A stretch of DNA of 64,000 bases from AC-32 sp963716865 (GTDB taxonomy: Bacteria > Actinomycetota > Thermoleophilia > Gaiellales > Gaiellaceae): positions 62,001 through 126,000 of the forward strand of contig CAVQUF010000001.1 in assembly GCA_963716865.1 (NCBI GenBank), given 5' to 3'. Shown here one piece after another: positions 1 through 8,097 of the stretch (position 1 is its first letter; each line of letters opens with the position of its first letter). A model generated the notes under the pieces. The model did not search any database and was not told the DNA's origin. It saw nothing but the letters and a program-made list of their open reading frames with translations. A program made the translations under genes and the position numbers.

Positions 1-39
1 CAGAAGCTGATCGCCGAGCTGCTGCCAGATCAGACCTGA
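1..39 (+). CDS. C-terminal end of a gene cut by the window edge
   Basis: The first twelve codons read QKLIAELLPDQT followed by TGA, in a frame open to the window edge, and the aquaporin starts 3 nt later. Only the tail is visible, so the product cannot be identified. Arsenate-reductase-type genes often precede MIP channels in bacterial arsenic operons, which is a possibility only. Confidence 0.4.
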   Translation, partial: QKLIAELLPDQT

Positions 40-42
40 GCC

Positions 43-723
43 GTGCCGGTTCCCGCACTCGTGCGTCTCCTCGCCGCCGAGTTCGTCGGCACGTTCGCCC
101 TGGTCTTCGCCGGCTGTGGGGCGATCATGGTCGACGCGAAGACCCAGGCCCTCGGTCACGTCGGCGTCGCGATCAGCTTCGGCCTCGTGATCATGGTGAT
201 GATCTATGCGGTCGGGCACATCTCCGGCGCCCATTTCAATCCTGCCGTCAGCCTCGCGTTTGCGCTCAGCCGACACTTCCCCTGGCGGCGGGTGTTCGCC
301 TACTGGACGGTGCAGGTTCTGGCCGCACTCGCCGCGGCCGCGGTCCTCCGCGGCTCGCTTGGCGACATCGCCCATGTAGGCGCCACGCTCCCGTCCGGAT
401 CACAGGGCCAATCGTTCCTCTGGGAGCTCGTGATGACCTTCTTCCTCATGTTCGTGATCATGGCCGTGGCCACCGACACGCGGGCAATCGGCGAGGCGGC
501 GGCGATCGCGATCGGCGCCACGGTCGGCCTCGACGCGATGTTCGGCGGCCCGATCTCCGGAGCGTCGATGAACCCGGCTCGCTCGATCGGGCCTGCGCTC
601 GTCTCGGGTGACCTCCACGCGCTCTGGCTGTACATCGTCGCGCCCCTCACGGGCGCGGCCCTGGGCGCGCTCGTCTACCAGCTCATCCGCGGCGAGCCCG
701 CCGTTCAGCCGTCGAGCCCCTAG
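43..723 (+). CDS. MIP-family aquaporin / aquaglyceroporin
   Basis: Inner-membrane channel for water or small neutral solutes, 226 aa, the usual length for a bacterial MIP protein. The two half-helix signatures are present: HFNPAVS with NPA at residues 66-68, and SMNPARS with NPA at 177-179 followed by the selectivity-filter Arg180. Six hydrophobic segments flank the two re-entrant loops. The GTG start lies 3 nt after the stop of the upstream gene, so the two are probably one transcript. Substrate cannot be told from sequence. In ars operons such channels move arsenite, but only the tail of the neighbour is visible here. Confidence 0.9.
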   Translation: MPVPALVRLLAAEFVGTFALVFAGCGAIMVDAKTQALGHVGVAISFGLVIMVMIYAVGHISGAHFNPAVSLAFALSRHFPWRRVFAYWTVQVLAALAAAAVLRGSLGDIAHVGATLPSGSQGQSFLWELVMTFFLMFVIMAVATDTRAIGEAAAIAIGATVGLDAMFGGPISGASMNPARSIGPALVSGDLHALWLYIVAPLTGAALGALVYQLIRGEPAVQPSSP

Positions 724-768
724 CGACCTGCACTCGAACCCTCCGATTCCGAGCGCTACAGTCTGGCT

Positions 769-969
769 GTGAAGGAGATCTGGACAGGGCGAGTAGCGCA
801 GGTCGCCGGGAAGTACGGCGAGCATGCGCCCGCTGCCACCGCCTGCTGCAACGTCTGCCGAACCTGCGTCACTACAAACCTGATCGGGCTTGCGACCGCC
901 GCTGTGGGCGCGGTCGGTTACGGCGCTGCTCGTCTTGCACGGCGAACCTTCGCCGCCAAATCCTCCTAG
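769..969 (+). CDS. Small Cys-rich membrane-anchored protein
   Basis: A 66-aa protein starting at GTG. Residues about 22-35 contain CCNVCRTCVTTN, a tight CCxxCxxC cluster that could bind a metal or Fe-S centre. A hydrophobic stretch (about 38-56) and a basic tail follow. A TACAGT hexamer at 757-762 ends six nt before the GTG, the leaderless-promoter geometry seen at many genes here, which supports a real gene. Its TAG shares the bases CTAG with the convergent pstS stop. I do not recognise the family; a metal- or arsenic-related role beside the aquaporin is a guess. Confidence 0.55.
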   Translation: MKEIWTGRVAQVAGKYGEHAPAATACCNVCRTCVTTNLIGLATAAVGAVGYGAARLARRTFAAKSS

Positions 970-1997
970 CCGATCTTCGCGACCGTCGCGCGACCCGCCG
1001 CGACCACACGAGGAGGAAGCGGCGCGAACGTCAGCGGCGGCGCGAACTTCTGCCCGGCGGTCAGCGCGTAGGTCAGGAACGGCCGGAGCGCGGCGGCCTT
1101 CGGCGAGCTCTTCGGGACGATCGTGTACGTGAAGGTCGAGATCGGGTACGCGCCGGGCGCGGAAGCCGGCGGATCCGTGATCGAGATGGCGTTGTCCGCG
1201 GGGATCGTGCCGGCCGTGTTCGCCGCCGCGAGGATGCTCGGGATCCCCGGGACCGGGAACTTGCCGGCCGCGTTCTGGACGAGCGCGTAGTCGAGCGTGC
1301 TCGAGAAGACGTACGAGATCGCGAGGTAGCCGATCGCTCCGTCGGTCCGGCCGATCACCGCCGCCACGCCGTCGTTGCCCTTGGCGCCGACGCCCTGCGC
1401 GAAGCTGACCTGAGTCGAGACCCCTTTCGAGCTCTTCCACTCCGGGCTGACCTTCGCGAGGAAGTCGCTGAACGCATAGGTGTCTCCGCTTCCGTCGCTG
1501 CGGAAGACCGGCGTGATCCTCGTGGCCGGGAGCTGAAGTCCCGGGTTGAGGCGGGCAATCTCGGGGTCGTTCCACTCGGTGACCTTGCCGAGGTAGATGC
1601 CGGCGAGGACGGGCCCGGAGAGCCTGAGCCGGCTCGGCACTCCCTTGACGTTGTACGCGACGGCGGTCGCCGCCAGCGCCCAGGGCACCTGCAGACACCC
1701 CTTGCAGCCCGAGGCCTGGTCAGGCGTGAGCGGCGCGTCGCTGGCCCCGAAGTCGACCGTCCGGGCGGTGATCTGCGCGATGCCTCCGCCCGAGCCGATC
1801 GCGCCGTAGGTCACCGTGACGCCCGCACGCCGCTGGTAGTCGCCGGACCACTTTGCGACGAGCGGCGCCACCAGTGTGCTGCCCGCACCGACGAGCGTCT
1901 TGCTCTCGCCCCCGGTCCCGCCTCCGCCGCCGCAACCTGCGACGAGCAGCGCGAGCAGCCCCGCCCCGACTGGCGCGTGCCTACGCGTTCTGCTCAG
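966..1997 (-). CDS. pstS: Phosphate ABC transporter substrate-binding lipoprotein PstS (CTG start proposed)
   Basis: Binds phosphate outside the membrane for PstCAB. Family hallmarks are VGAGSTLVAPL near the N-terminus, YGAIGSGGGIAQI, FGASDAPLTPDQ and the phosphate-contacting RSDGSGDTYAFSDFL. The signal peptide ends in LLVAGC, a lipobox. No ATG or GTG fits: the upstream ATG at 2072 would add about 25 residues of phoU read out of frame. CTG at 1997 (CTG AGC AGA) gives MSRTRRH followed directly by the hydrophobic core, a normal lipoprotein signal. It overlaps the phoU end by 17 nt and is the last gene of the pst operon. A second PstS is encoded at 5531. Confidence 0.88.
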   Translation of the reverse strand: MSRTRRHAPVGAGLLALLVAGCGGGGGTGGESKTLVGAGSTLVAPLVAKWSGDYQRRAGVTVTYGAIGSGGGIAQITARTVDFGASDAPLTPDQASGCKGCLQVPWALAATAVAYNVKGVPSRLRLSGPVLAGIYLGKVTEWNDPEIARLNPGLQLPATRITPVFRSDGSGDTYAFSDFLAKVSPEWKSSKGVSTQVSFAQGVGAKGNDGVAAVIGRTDGAIGYLAISYVFSSTLDYALVQNAAGKFPVPGIPSILAAANTAGTIPADNAISITDPPASAPGAYPISTFTYTIVPKSSPKAAALRPFLTYALTAGQKFAPPLTFAPLPPRVVAAGRATVAKIG

Positions 1998-2658
1998 GGT
2001 GGGACGCGTCGGTGAACTCGCGGAACTCGGCCGTGAGGAGGTACGCGGTCTGCTCGCCAATGTCCACCGCATGATCCCCGATCCGCTCGAGCGTTCGGGA
2101 GACGAGCACCATCCGCAGCACCCACTCGCGCATCGCCGGGTCGGCCGCGAGGTCGACGAGGCGCTCGACGAAGCGGCGGTTCGAGCGGTCGATCAGCTCG
2201 TCCAGGTCGACCAGCGACTCGGCGCCGGCCAGGTCGCGGGTGGCGAACGAGTCGAGCGCGACGCGCAGCATCTCCTCCGCGCGCTCGCCCATCTCCTGCA
2301 GCCGATCCATCAGCATCGGCTCGGGCTCGATGTCGGCGACCAGCTTCGTCAGCTTGGCGACCGTCACGCAGTAGTCAGCCATCCGCTCGAGGTGGAGATT
2401 GACGTGCAGCATCGCGAGCACCAGCCGGAGGTCGCCGGCGACCGGCGTCTGCCGCGCAAGCAGCGACTGGATCCCCTCCTCGATCTGGAGGTACTGACGA
2501 TCGATGTCGTCGTCGAAGGCGATCACCTCGTCCGTCAGCTCGAGGTCACGGTGCGCGAGCGCGTTCATGGCGCCGCGCAGCGCGCGGAGCACGAGCGAGC
2601 CCTCCTCTTGGAGGCTCGCCTCCAGCTGCTCGAGCTCGGTCTGGAAGGCCGTCCTCAT
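1981..2658 (-). CDS. phoU: Phosphate-signalling regulator PhoU
   Basis: Cytoplasmic all-helical protein linking PstB activity to the PhoR-type kinase; 225 aa, standard length. Two repeated three-helix PhoU modules are visible, each with an E/D-rich metal-binding motif: FDDDIDRQYLQIEEGI in the first and VDLDELIDRSNRRFVE in the second, and HLERMADYCV and TLERIGDHAV match the conserved helices. The start ATG overlaps the pstB stop as ATGA, so it is translationally coupled. It lies between pstB and pstS in the operon. Confidence 0.95.
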   Translation of the reverse strand: MRTAFQTELEQLEASLQEEGSLVLRALRGAMNALAHRDLELTDEVIAFDDDIDRQYLQIEEGIQSLLARQTPVAGDLRLVLAMLHVNLHLERMADYCVTVAKLTKLVADIEPEPMLMDRLQEMGERAEEMLRVALDSFATRDLAGAESLVDLDELIDRSNRRFVERLVDLAADPAMREWVLRMVLVSRTLERIGDHAVDIGEQTAYLLTAEFREFTDASHPEQNA

Positions 2659-3503
2659 CCGAACCGTCCGGTGACGTAGTCCTCGGTGCGCTTGTCCGAG
2701 GGCGCCGTGAAGAGCTTCTGGGTCTCGTCGAACTCGACGAGGATGCCGGCACGTTCGTCGCCCTCGACGTCGAGCGTGAAGAAGGCCGTCTTGTCCGCGA
2801 CGCGCGCCGCCTGCTGCATGTTGTGGGTCACGATCACGATCGTGTAGTCGCGCTTGAGGTCGTGCATCAGCTCCTCGATCGAGGCGGTCGCGATCGGGTC
2901 GAGCGCGGAGGCCGGCTCGTCGAGCAGCAGCACGTCCGGCTCGATCGCGATCGCGCGCGCGATGCAGAGCCGCTGCTGCTGGCCGCCCGAGAGCGAGAGC
3001 GCGCTCTTCTTGAGCCGATCCTTGACCTCGTCCCAGAGCGCCGCCCCTTTGAGCGCCTTCTCGACCCGCTCGTCGAGGCCCTTGCGCAGCCCCAGCACGC
3101 GCGGCGCCCAGGCGACGTTGTCGTAGATCGTCTTCGGGAACGGGTTCGGCTTCTGGAAGACCATGCCGATGCGGCGGCGAACCTCGATGACGTCGACTCC
3201 GCTGCCGTGGATGTCGATGCCGTGGTACAGGATCTTGCCCTCGTGCCGGAAGCCGGCGATCTCGTCGTTCATCCGGTTGAGGCAGCGGATGAACGTGCTC
3301 TTGCCGCACCCGGAAGGGCCGATCACAGCGGTGACGACGTTGCGTTCGATCTCGAGGTCGACGTCCTTGATCGCCACGCTCTTCCCGTAGCTCGCCTTCA
3401 ACCCCTGGATGTCGAAGACGGTTTCCCGGACGCCCGGCTCCGATTCCTGCCGCGCTGCGACGTCGACCGGCCTCATCGGCCTCATCGTATCCGTCTGGCT
3501 CAT
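2655..3503 (-). CDS. pstB: Phosphate ABC transporter ATPase PstB
   Basis: Energises phosphate import through PstCA. 282 aa from ATG (MSQTDTM), preceded by a GAGGAGGA Shine-Dalgarno. Walker A GPSGCGKST, Q-loop FQKPNPFP (typical of PstB), ABC signature LSGGQQQRLCIARA, Walker B VLLLDEPASALDP and H-loop THNMQQA are all present. It carries a roughly 35-residue N-terminal extension before FDIQGL. The operon order is pstC-pstA-pstB-phoU-pstS. Confidence 0.97.
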   Translation of the reverse strand: MSQTDTMRPMRPVDVAARQESEPGVRETVFDIQGLKASYGKSVAIKDVDLEIERNVVTAVIGPSGCGKSTFIRCLNRMNDEIAGFRHEGKILYHGIDIHGSGVDVIEVRRRIGMVFQKPNPFPKTIYDNVAWAPRVLGLRKGLDERVEKALKGAALWDEVKDRLKKSALSLSGGQQQRLCIARAIAIEPDVLLLDEPASALDPIATASIEELMHDLKRDYTIVIVTHNMQQAARVADKTAFFTLDVEGDERAGILVEFDETQKLFTAPSDKRTEDYVTGRFG

Positions 3504-3517
3504 GCCGTCCTCCTCGT

Positions 3518-4402
3518 TCAGCGTCCCAGTTTCCTGCGGCTGGAGAGGAGCGCGATGCGTGCGACGAGGCTCGCGACGAGCACGAACACGAGCAGCACGA
3601 GCGCCGTCGCCCAGGCGCGCTTGTGGTCCTCGGGGTCGGGCGACTCCGACCAGATGAAGATCTGCACCGGCATGTTGGGCATCGCGTGCAGCGGGTTCCC
3701 GACGATGAACCGCCCGTAGATCCCCGTGACGAACAGCAGCGGCGCGGTCTCGCCGGCCGCTCGCGCAATCGCGAGCACCGTTCCCGTCAGGATCCCGCCG
3801 GCGGCGCTCGGCAGGATGATTCCGACCACCGTCCGCCAGCGGCTCGCTCCCAGAGCGAAGGCGCCCTCGCGCTGAGCGCTGGGAACGAGCCGCAGCACCT
3901 CCTGGGTCGAGCGCGTGATCAGAGGCAGCATCACGATCGCGAGTCCGAGCGAGCCGGCCAGGCCGTTCTGCGGGTGGCCGTAGACGAGCAGGCTGAAGAT
4001 GAACACCGCGATGATCACCGACGGCAGCCCCGTCATCAGGTCGACGGCCAGCTGGATCGGCGCGCGCAGCCACGGCGAGGCGTATTCCTCGAGGAAGACC
4101 GCGATGCACACGCCGATCGGAAGCGAGATCGCCGTGGCGATCCCGACCAGGATCGCCGAGCCGACGATCAAGGGCGCGATCCCGCCGCCCGGAACGAAGG
4201 GCACGGGCAAGTCGCTCGTCAGGAACGTCCAGGAGAGCTCGCTCGCGCCTCGTTTGGCCACGGCCAGGACCACCAGTGCCAGCACGCCCAGCGCGGCCAG
4301 GGCGGCGATCGTCGCGATCGCCTCCGCCACGCGGTTGGCGATCTTTCGTCGGCGCACGCGCGCGTCACCCTGCAGCGTCAGCGCCGGCTCGAACGTGGCC
4401 AT
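3518..4402 (-). CDS. pstA: Phosphate ABC transporter permease PstA
   Basis: Inner-membrane permease of 294 aa with six hydrophobic spans. The EAA-type coupling loop reads LRLVPSAQREGAFALGASRWRTV. The FVPGGGIAPLIVGS segment is typical of PstA. The ATG overlaps the pstC stop (TGATG), so it is coupled to pstC. Only 14 nt separate it from pstB. Confidence 0.95.
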   Translation of the reverse strand: MATFEPALTLQGDARVRRRKIANRVAEAIATIAALAALGVLALVVLAVAKRGASELSWTFLTSDLPVPFVPGGGIAPLIVGSAILVGIATAISLPIGVCIAVFLEEYASPWLRAPIQLAVDLMTGLPSVIIAVFIFSLLVYGHPQNGLAGSLGLAIVMLPLITRSTQEVLRLVPSAQREGAFALGASRWRTVVGIILPSAAGGILTGTVLAIARAAGETAPLLFVTGIYGRFIVGNPLHAMPNMPVQIFIWSESPDPEDHKRAWATALVLLVFVLVASLVARIALLSSRRKLGR

Positions 4403-5370
4403 CAGCGTGCCCCGTGCACGTGGAAGCGGCGGACGATCACCTGCGCGATCAGATTCGTGACGAGCCCGATCACGAGCAGGATCGCGGCGAGGTAGAAGAG
4501 CGACGCGATCTGGAGATTCGAGACGGCCCCCTGATACTGGCTCACGATCCGGCTCGCGAGCGTGTCACCGACCCCGAACAGCGACCAGTGGATGAAGTAG
4601 CCGGCGCCGATCACCTGGGCTACCGCGATCGCCTCGCCGAGGGCTCGTCCGAGCCCGAGGATGAGCGCCGCGGCGATACCCGGCTTGGAGGACGAGAGGA
4701 TCACGCCCCGCACCATCTCCCAACGTGTTGCGCCGAGGGCCAGGGCGGCCTCCTCGAGCTCGGACGGAACGCTCAGGAAGAGCTCGCGGCAGATGCTCGC
4801 CACGATCGGGACGACCATGATCGCCAGGATCAGGCCCGCGACGAAGAGGCTGCTCGCCCCGTTTTCCCCGGCGGCCGCGTTGAAGAGCGGAATGAAGCCG
4901 AGCCACCGGTCCATCCAGTGCACCCCGTGGTCGGCGACGAACGGCCCCAGCACGAGGATGCCCCAGAGGCCGAGCACGACGCTCGGAACAGCCGCCAGCG
5001 TCTCGACGAGCGAGCCGATGACGACCCGTAGGCCCTGCGGCGCGAGCTCGCTCAGGAAGAGCGCGATCGCGATCCCGAGCGGCGCGGCGATGATCATCGC
5101 GATGGCGCAGGTCACCGCGGTCCCGTAGAGGGCCGGGGCCGCCCCGAAGATCGCCTTGTTCGTGTCCCAGGTCGTGCCCCAGAGGAACGAGATCCCGAAC
5201 TTGCTCAGCGCGAGATGGGCGCTGCGGACGATCTCCCAGGCGATGAGGACGATCAGGCCGACGGCGGCCAGCGAGGCAAGGAGGGTCAGGAGAAACAGGA
5301 GGCGGTCGCCCAGCCGGTCGCGCAGGCGTCCCCGGCCCTGGAGCTCCTGCGTCGCGCTAACCGTGCTCAT
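4402..5370 (-). CDS. pstC: Phosphate ABC transporter permease PstC
   Basis: First gene of the operon, 322 aa. A cytoplasmic N-terminus is followed by a first span (about 25-47) and five more. The coupling loop reads SELEEAALALGATRWEM, and TLAAVPSVVLGLWG is a PstC signature. It pairs with PstA to form the channel. The divergent region upstream (5371-5530) is shared with the second pstS and contains the Pho-box-like direct repeats. Confidence 0.96.
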   Translation of the reverse strand: MSTVSATQELQGRGRLRDRLGDRLLFLLTLLASLAAVGLIVLIAWEIVRSAHLALSKFGISFLWGTTWDTNKAIFGAAPALYGTAVTCAIAMIIAAPLGIAIALFLSELAPQGLRVVIGSLVETLAAVPSVVLGLWGILVLGPFVADHGVHWMDRWLGFIPLFNAAAGENGASSLFVAGLILAIMVVPIVASICRELFLSVPSELEEAALALGATRWEMVRGVILSSSKPGIAAALILGLGRALGEAIAVAQVIGAGYFIHWSLFGVGDTLASRIVSQYQGAVSNLQIASLFYLAAILLVIGLVTNLIAQVIVRRFHVHGAR

Positions 5371-5412
5371 GAAGCGAGCACGCTAACGCGAACACGGCTT
5401 GCCAAGCGGGCT

Positions 5413-5434
5413 GTTACCGGATCGTTACCGGATG
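5413..5434. promoter_or_regulatory. Tandem 11-bp direct repeats, Pho-box-like operator
   Basis: GTTACCGGATC (5413-5423) is followed at once by GTTACCGGATG (5424-5434), identical at 10 of 11 positions. Phosphate regulators PhoB/PhoP bind tandem 11-bp direct-repeat units, and the actinobacterial unit resembles GTTCACC plus four bases. The position between divergent pstC and pstS genes fits control of both. Assignment to PhoP is inference. Confidence 0.5.
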
Positions 5435-5530
5435 CCAACCGCCTTTCAGCCCACGGTTCTGCCCACCCGGTGCAGCCTCACGGCGAACACGTTGACAACG
5501 ACGTTCCCCCCTCAGGAGAGGAGAAACACC

Positions 5531-6565
5531 TTGAAGCGCAATCGAAGCCTTGCGGCTGTCCTCGTCGTGCTCGGCGCGGCGGCGGTGGCGCTCACGGCGT
5601 GGACCGGACTCGCCGGGGCGTCATCCAAGAAGGCGTCGCTGAGCGGCGCGGGCAGCACATTCGTGGCCCCATTGGTGGGCCTGTGGACGACTCACTACAG
5701 CAACGCGGACATCAACTACAGCGCCATCGGGAGCGGCGGCGGGATCAAGGCGATCCAGGCGCGGACGGTCGACTTCGGAGCGAGCGACGCCCCGATGTCT
5801 CCCGACCAGTTCTCCGGCTGCCATGGCTGCGTGCAGATCCCGTGGGCGTTCGCGGCCACGTCGATCCCCTACAACGTCCCCGGGGTCGGTTACCAGCTCA
5901 AGCTGACCGGCCCGATCGTCGCCGACATGTATCTGGGCAAGATCACGAAGTGGAACGACAAGCGCATCCGCGCGATCAACAAAGGCATGAACCTGCCGAA
6001 CCAGGACGTCGTTCCGATCTGGCGCAGCGACGGCAGCGGCACGAGCTACAACTTCACGGACTACCTGTCGAAGGTGAGCAAGCAGTTCAAGTCCCAGATC
6101 GGCAAGGGGACGCAGCCCGCCTTCAAGGTCGGCGTCGGTGCGAAGGGAAGCTCGGGCGTCGCCGCCAAGCTCAGCTCGACGCCGGGCGGCATCACCTATG
6201 TCGACGTCGCGTACGCGTACAAGAACCACTTCAAGATCGCGAAGATCAAGAACCGCGCGGGGAAGTTCATCCTCCCGAGCGTCAAGTCGCTCTCCGTCGT
6301 GTCCAAGGGCGTCAAGAAGGTGACGCGCAAGGACAACGCGATCTCGGTCGTCGACCCGCCCAAGAGGCAGCGCGGCGCCTATCCGATCTGCACGTTCACG
6401 TGGGTGATCGTTCCCCTGCAGACCTCGAAGGCTGCTGACCTGAAGACGTTCGTCAACTGGGCCCTCACGAAGGGCCAGTCGTACGGGCACCCGCTGCTCT
6501 TCCTGCCGATTCCCAAGGCGGTGCAGAAGGCGGGCAAGAAGACGATCGCCCGGGTCCATACCTAG
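5531..6565 (+). CDS. pstS: Second phosphate-binding protein PstS, secreted
   Basis: Homologue of the 966-1997 protein with the same motifs (LSGAGSTFVAPLVGLW, YSAIGSGGGIKAI, FGASDAPMSPDQFSGC, RSDGSGTSYNF). TTG at 5531 is preferred because GGAGAGGAG lies 8 nt before it and it starts a clean signal peptide (MKRNRSLAAVLVVLG, cleavage near LAGASS). There is no lipobox cysteine, so this copy is probably released or wall-associated while the operon copy is lipid-anchored. It is transcribed divergently from pstC; length is 344 aa. Confidence 0.9.
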   Translation: MKRNRSLAAVLVVLGAAAVALTAWTGLAGASSKKASLSGAGSTFVAPLVGLWTTHYSNADINYSAIGSGGGIKAIQARTVDFGASDAPMSPDQFSGCHGCVQIPWAFAATSIPYNVPGVGYQLKLTGPIVADMYLGKITKWNDKRIRAINKGMNLPNQDVVPIWRSDGSGTSYNFTDYLSKVSKQFKSQIGKGTQPAFKVGVGAKGSSGVAAKLSSTPGGITYVDVAYAYKNHFKIAKIKNRAGKFILPSVKSLSVVSKGVKKVTRKDNAISVVDPPKRQRGAYPICTFTWVIVPLQTSKAADLKTFVNWALTKGQSYGHPLLFLPIPKAVQKAGKKTIARVHT

Positions 6566-6590
6566 AGACGGTTTCGAAAGTGCAATTGGG

Positions 6591-6665
6591 TCGACCGGTC
6601 ATTTCCGACGGAGGCACGAGCAGAGCTCGTGCCTCCTGAGGTCGGCATCGCTAGCGACGCCTCAG
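6591..6665 (+). repeat. Two-hairpin intergenic repeat, copy A (75-bp form)
   Basis: The head TCGACCGGTCATT is followed by a perfect 12-bp hairpin (6610-6621 with 6625-6636, loop AGA) and a second hairpin bounded by CTGAGG and CCTCAG around TCGCTAGCGA. It lies between convergent pstS and the kinase gene. Copy D at 34939 has the same length and tail; related copies are at 8098, 9498 and 36369. It may also act as a two-way terminator. Confidence 0.8.
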
Positions 6666-6677
6666 CAGGGAAGGCAA

Positions 6678-7358
6678 CTAGCCAGGGAAGGCACAACGCA
6701 CGTCGAGCCCGCGGCCGGAGGCGCCGCGGGCTTCGACGTGCCCCCCCGCCGTCTCGACCACGTGCTTGACGATCGCCAGACCGAGGCCGCTCCCACGCGT
6801 CGTGCGGGCGCGGTCGGAGCGGAAGAAGCGCTCGAACAGCCGGGGCACATCGTCCACGGGGAGTCCGGCGCCGTCGTCGCCGGCGGCGAGCACGACCATC
6901 CCGTCCTCCCGGCCGAGCGAGATGACGCAGGTCGCACCCTCGCCCGCGTACCGGATCGCGTTCTCGACCAGGTTCTCGACCACGGTCTGGAGCATCCGCC
7001 GACGGAGGGGGACGAACAGCCCCTCGTCCTCGAGCCGGAGCTCCAGCCGCACGCCTGCACGCTCGGCCCGCCCGCGGGACTCGGCGAGCACCTCGCGCAG
7101 GACCGGGGCCGCCTCCGTCTCGCCGAGGGCCACCACCTCGCGCCCCTGCTCGAGCTCGCTCAGGAAGAGGATGTCGTCCACGAGCTCGGTCATCTCCCCG
7201 ACCTCCTCTCGCGCCTGCCGCAGCAGCGCGGGCAGGTCGGCGTTGGGCAGCTCCGCCGTCTCGAGCAGCGCGACGAGTCGGGCGAGAGGCGTTCTCAGCT
7301 CGTGCGAGACCGCCGCCGTGAACGCCGCGCGCAGCTCGTCGTACTCGGACCGGGACAT
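6678..7358 (-). CDS. Cytoplasmic histidine kinase without sensor domain
   Basis: 226 aa from ATG 7358 (GTG 7373 is an alternative in frame). HisKA H-box VSHELRTPL places the phospho-accepting His at residue 19, so almost nothing precedes it: no transmembrane segment, PAS or HAMP. N-box NLVENAIRYA, G1 DDGAGLP and G2 GSGLGLAIV are intact, so catalysis should work. It starts 16 bp from the divergent response-regulator gene. Its place beside the pst genes suggests a PhoR-like role, with input from PhoU or a partner protein; that is inference. Confidence 0.85.
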   Translation of the reverse strand: MSRSEYDELRAAFTAAVSHELRTPLARLVALLETAELPNADLPALLRQAREEVGEMTELVDDILFLSELEQGREVVALGETEAAPVLREVLAESRGRAERAGVRLELRLEDEGLFVPLRRRMLQTVVENLVENAIRYAGEGATCVISLGREDGMVVLAAGDDGAGLPVDDVPRLFERFFRSDRARTTRGSGLGLAIVKHVVETAGGHVEARGASGRGLDVRCAFPG

Positions 7359-7374
7359 TAGGCTGAGTATCACA

Positions 7375-8073
7375 GTGACAAAGGTCCTGATCGTCGAGGA
7401 CGACGAGCTGATCGCCGAGGGAATGGCGCAGCATCTGGCCGCCGATGGACTCGATCCGGTGCGCGTCGCCGCCGGCGAGGTCGGCCTCGCGCGCCTGCGT
7501 TACGAGCGCCCCGACGTGCTCGTGCTCGACCTGATGCTTCCGGGCCTGGACGGCTGGAGCCTGATCGAGCAGGCCCGCGCCGAGGGGATCGCGACCCCGA
7601 TCGTGGTCGTGAGCGCCCGCGGCACCGAGCACGACCGCGTCCACGCGCTCCAGATCGGCGCCGACGACTACCTCGTCAAGCCGTTCTCGATGAAGGAGCT
7701 GGTCGCGCGCGTGCAGGCGGTCGCGCGCCGCGGCGTCCAGCACGGCGTGCAGGAAGACCGCGGCGAGGAGCTCGTGATCGAGGAGCTCCGGATCGACCCC
7801 CGCTCCGTGCAGGCCTTCGTCGACGACGAGAACGCGCGGCTGACGCCGACGGAGTTCCGGCTGCTCTACACCCTCGCCCTCGACAAAGGCCGGGTCGCGA
7901 GCCGCGACGAGCTGCTGCAGCGGATCTGGGGCCGCCGCGCGACGCACCGCGACCGCACCGTGGACGTCTGCGTCCGCCGCCTGCGCGAGAAGATCGACCA
8001 CCGTGCGTCGAAGCACACGTTCATCCAGACCCGCTACGGCGTCGGCTACAAGTTAGAGCCGCAGGCTAAGTAG
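7375..8073 (+). CDS. OmpR/PhoB-family response regulator
   Basis: 232 aa from GTG (VTKVLIVEDDEL). The receiver domain has acidic residues E8/D9/D10, phospho-acceptor D52 (LVLDLMLPGLDG) and the conserved Lys of YLVKPFS. The C-terminal winged helix has TPTEFRLLYTLAL and RTVDVCVRRLREKID, typical of OmpR/PhoB. The partner is almost certainly the divergent kinase at 6678. It is a good candidate regulator of the pst genes 1.8 kb away, although no direct evidence is visible. Confidence 0.93.
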   Translation: MTKVLIVEDDELIAEGMAQHLAADGLDPVRVAAGEVGLARLRYERPDVLVLDLMLPGLDGWSLIEQARAEGIATPIVVVSARGTEHDRVHALQIGADDYLVKPFSMKELVARVQAVARRGVQHGVQEDRGEELVIEELRIDPRSVQAFVDDENARLTPTEFRLLYTLALDKGRVASRDELLQRIWGRRATHRDRTVDVCVRRLREKIDHRASKHTFIQTRYGVGYKLEPQAK

Positions 8074-8097
8074 CCGCAGCTTCCAAGCTCAACCGAA

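Noticed and set aside
5492..5497. TTGACA as a -35 for the second pstS
   Set aside because: No -10-like hexamer at 16-19 bp; that position is occupied by the ribosome-binding site.
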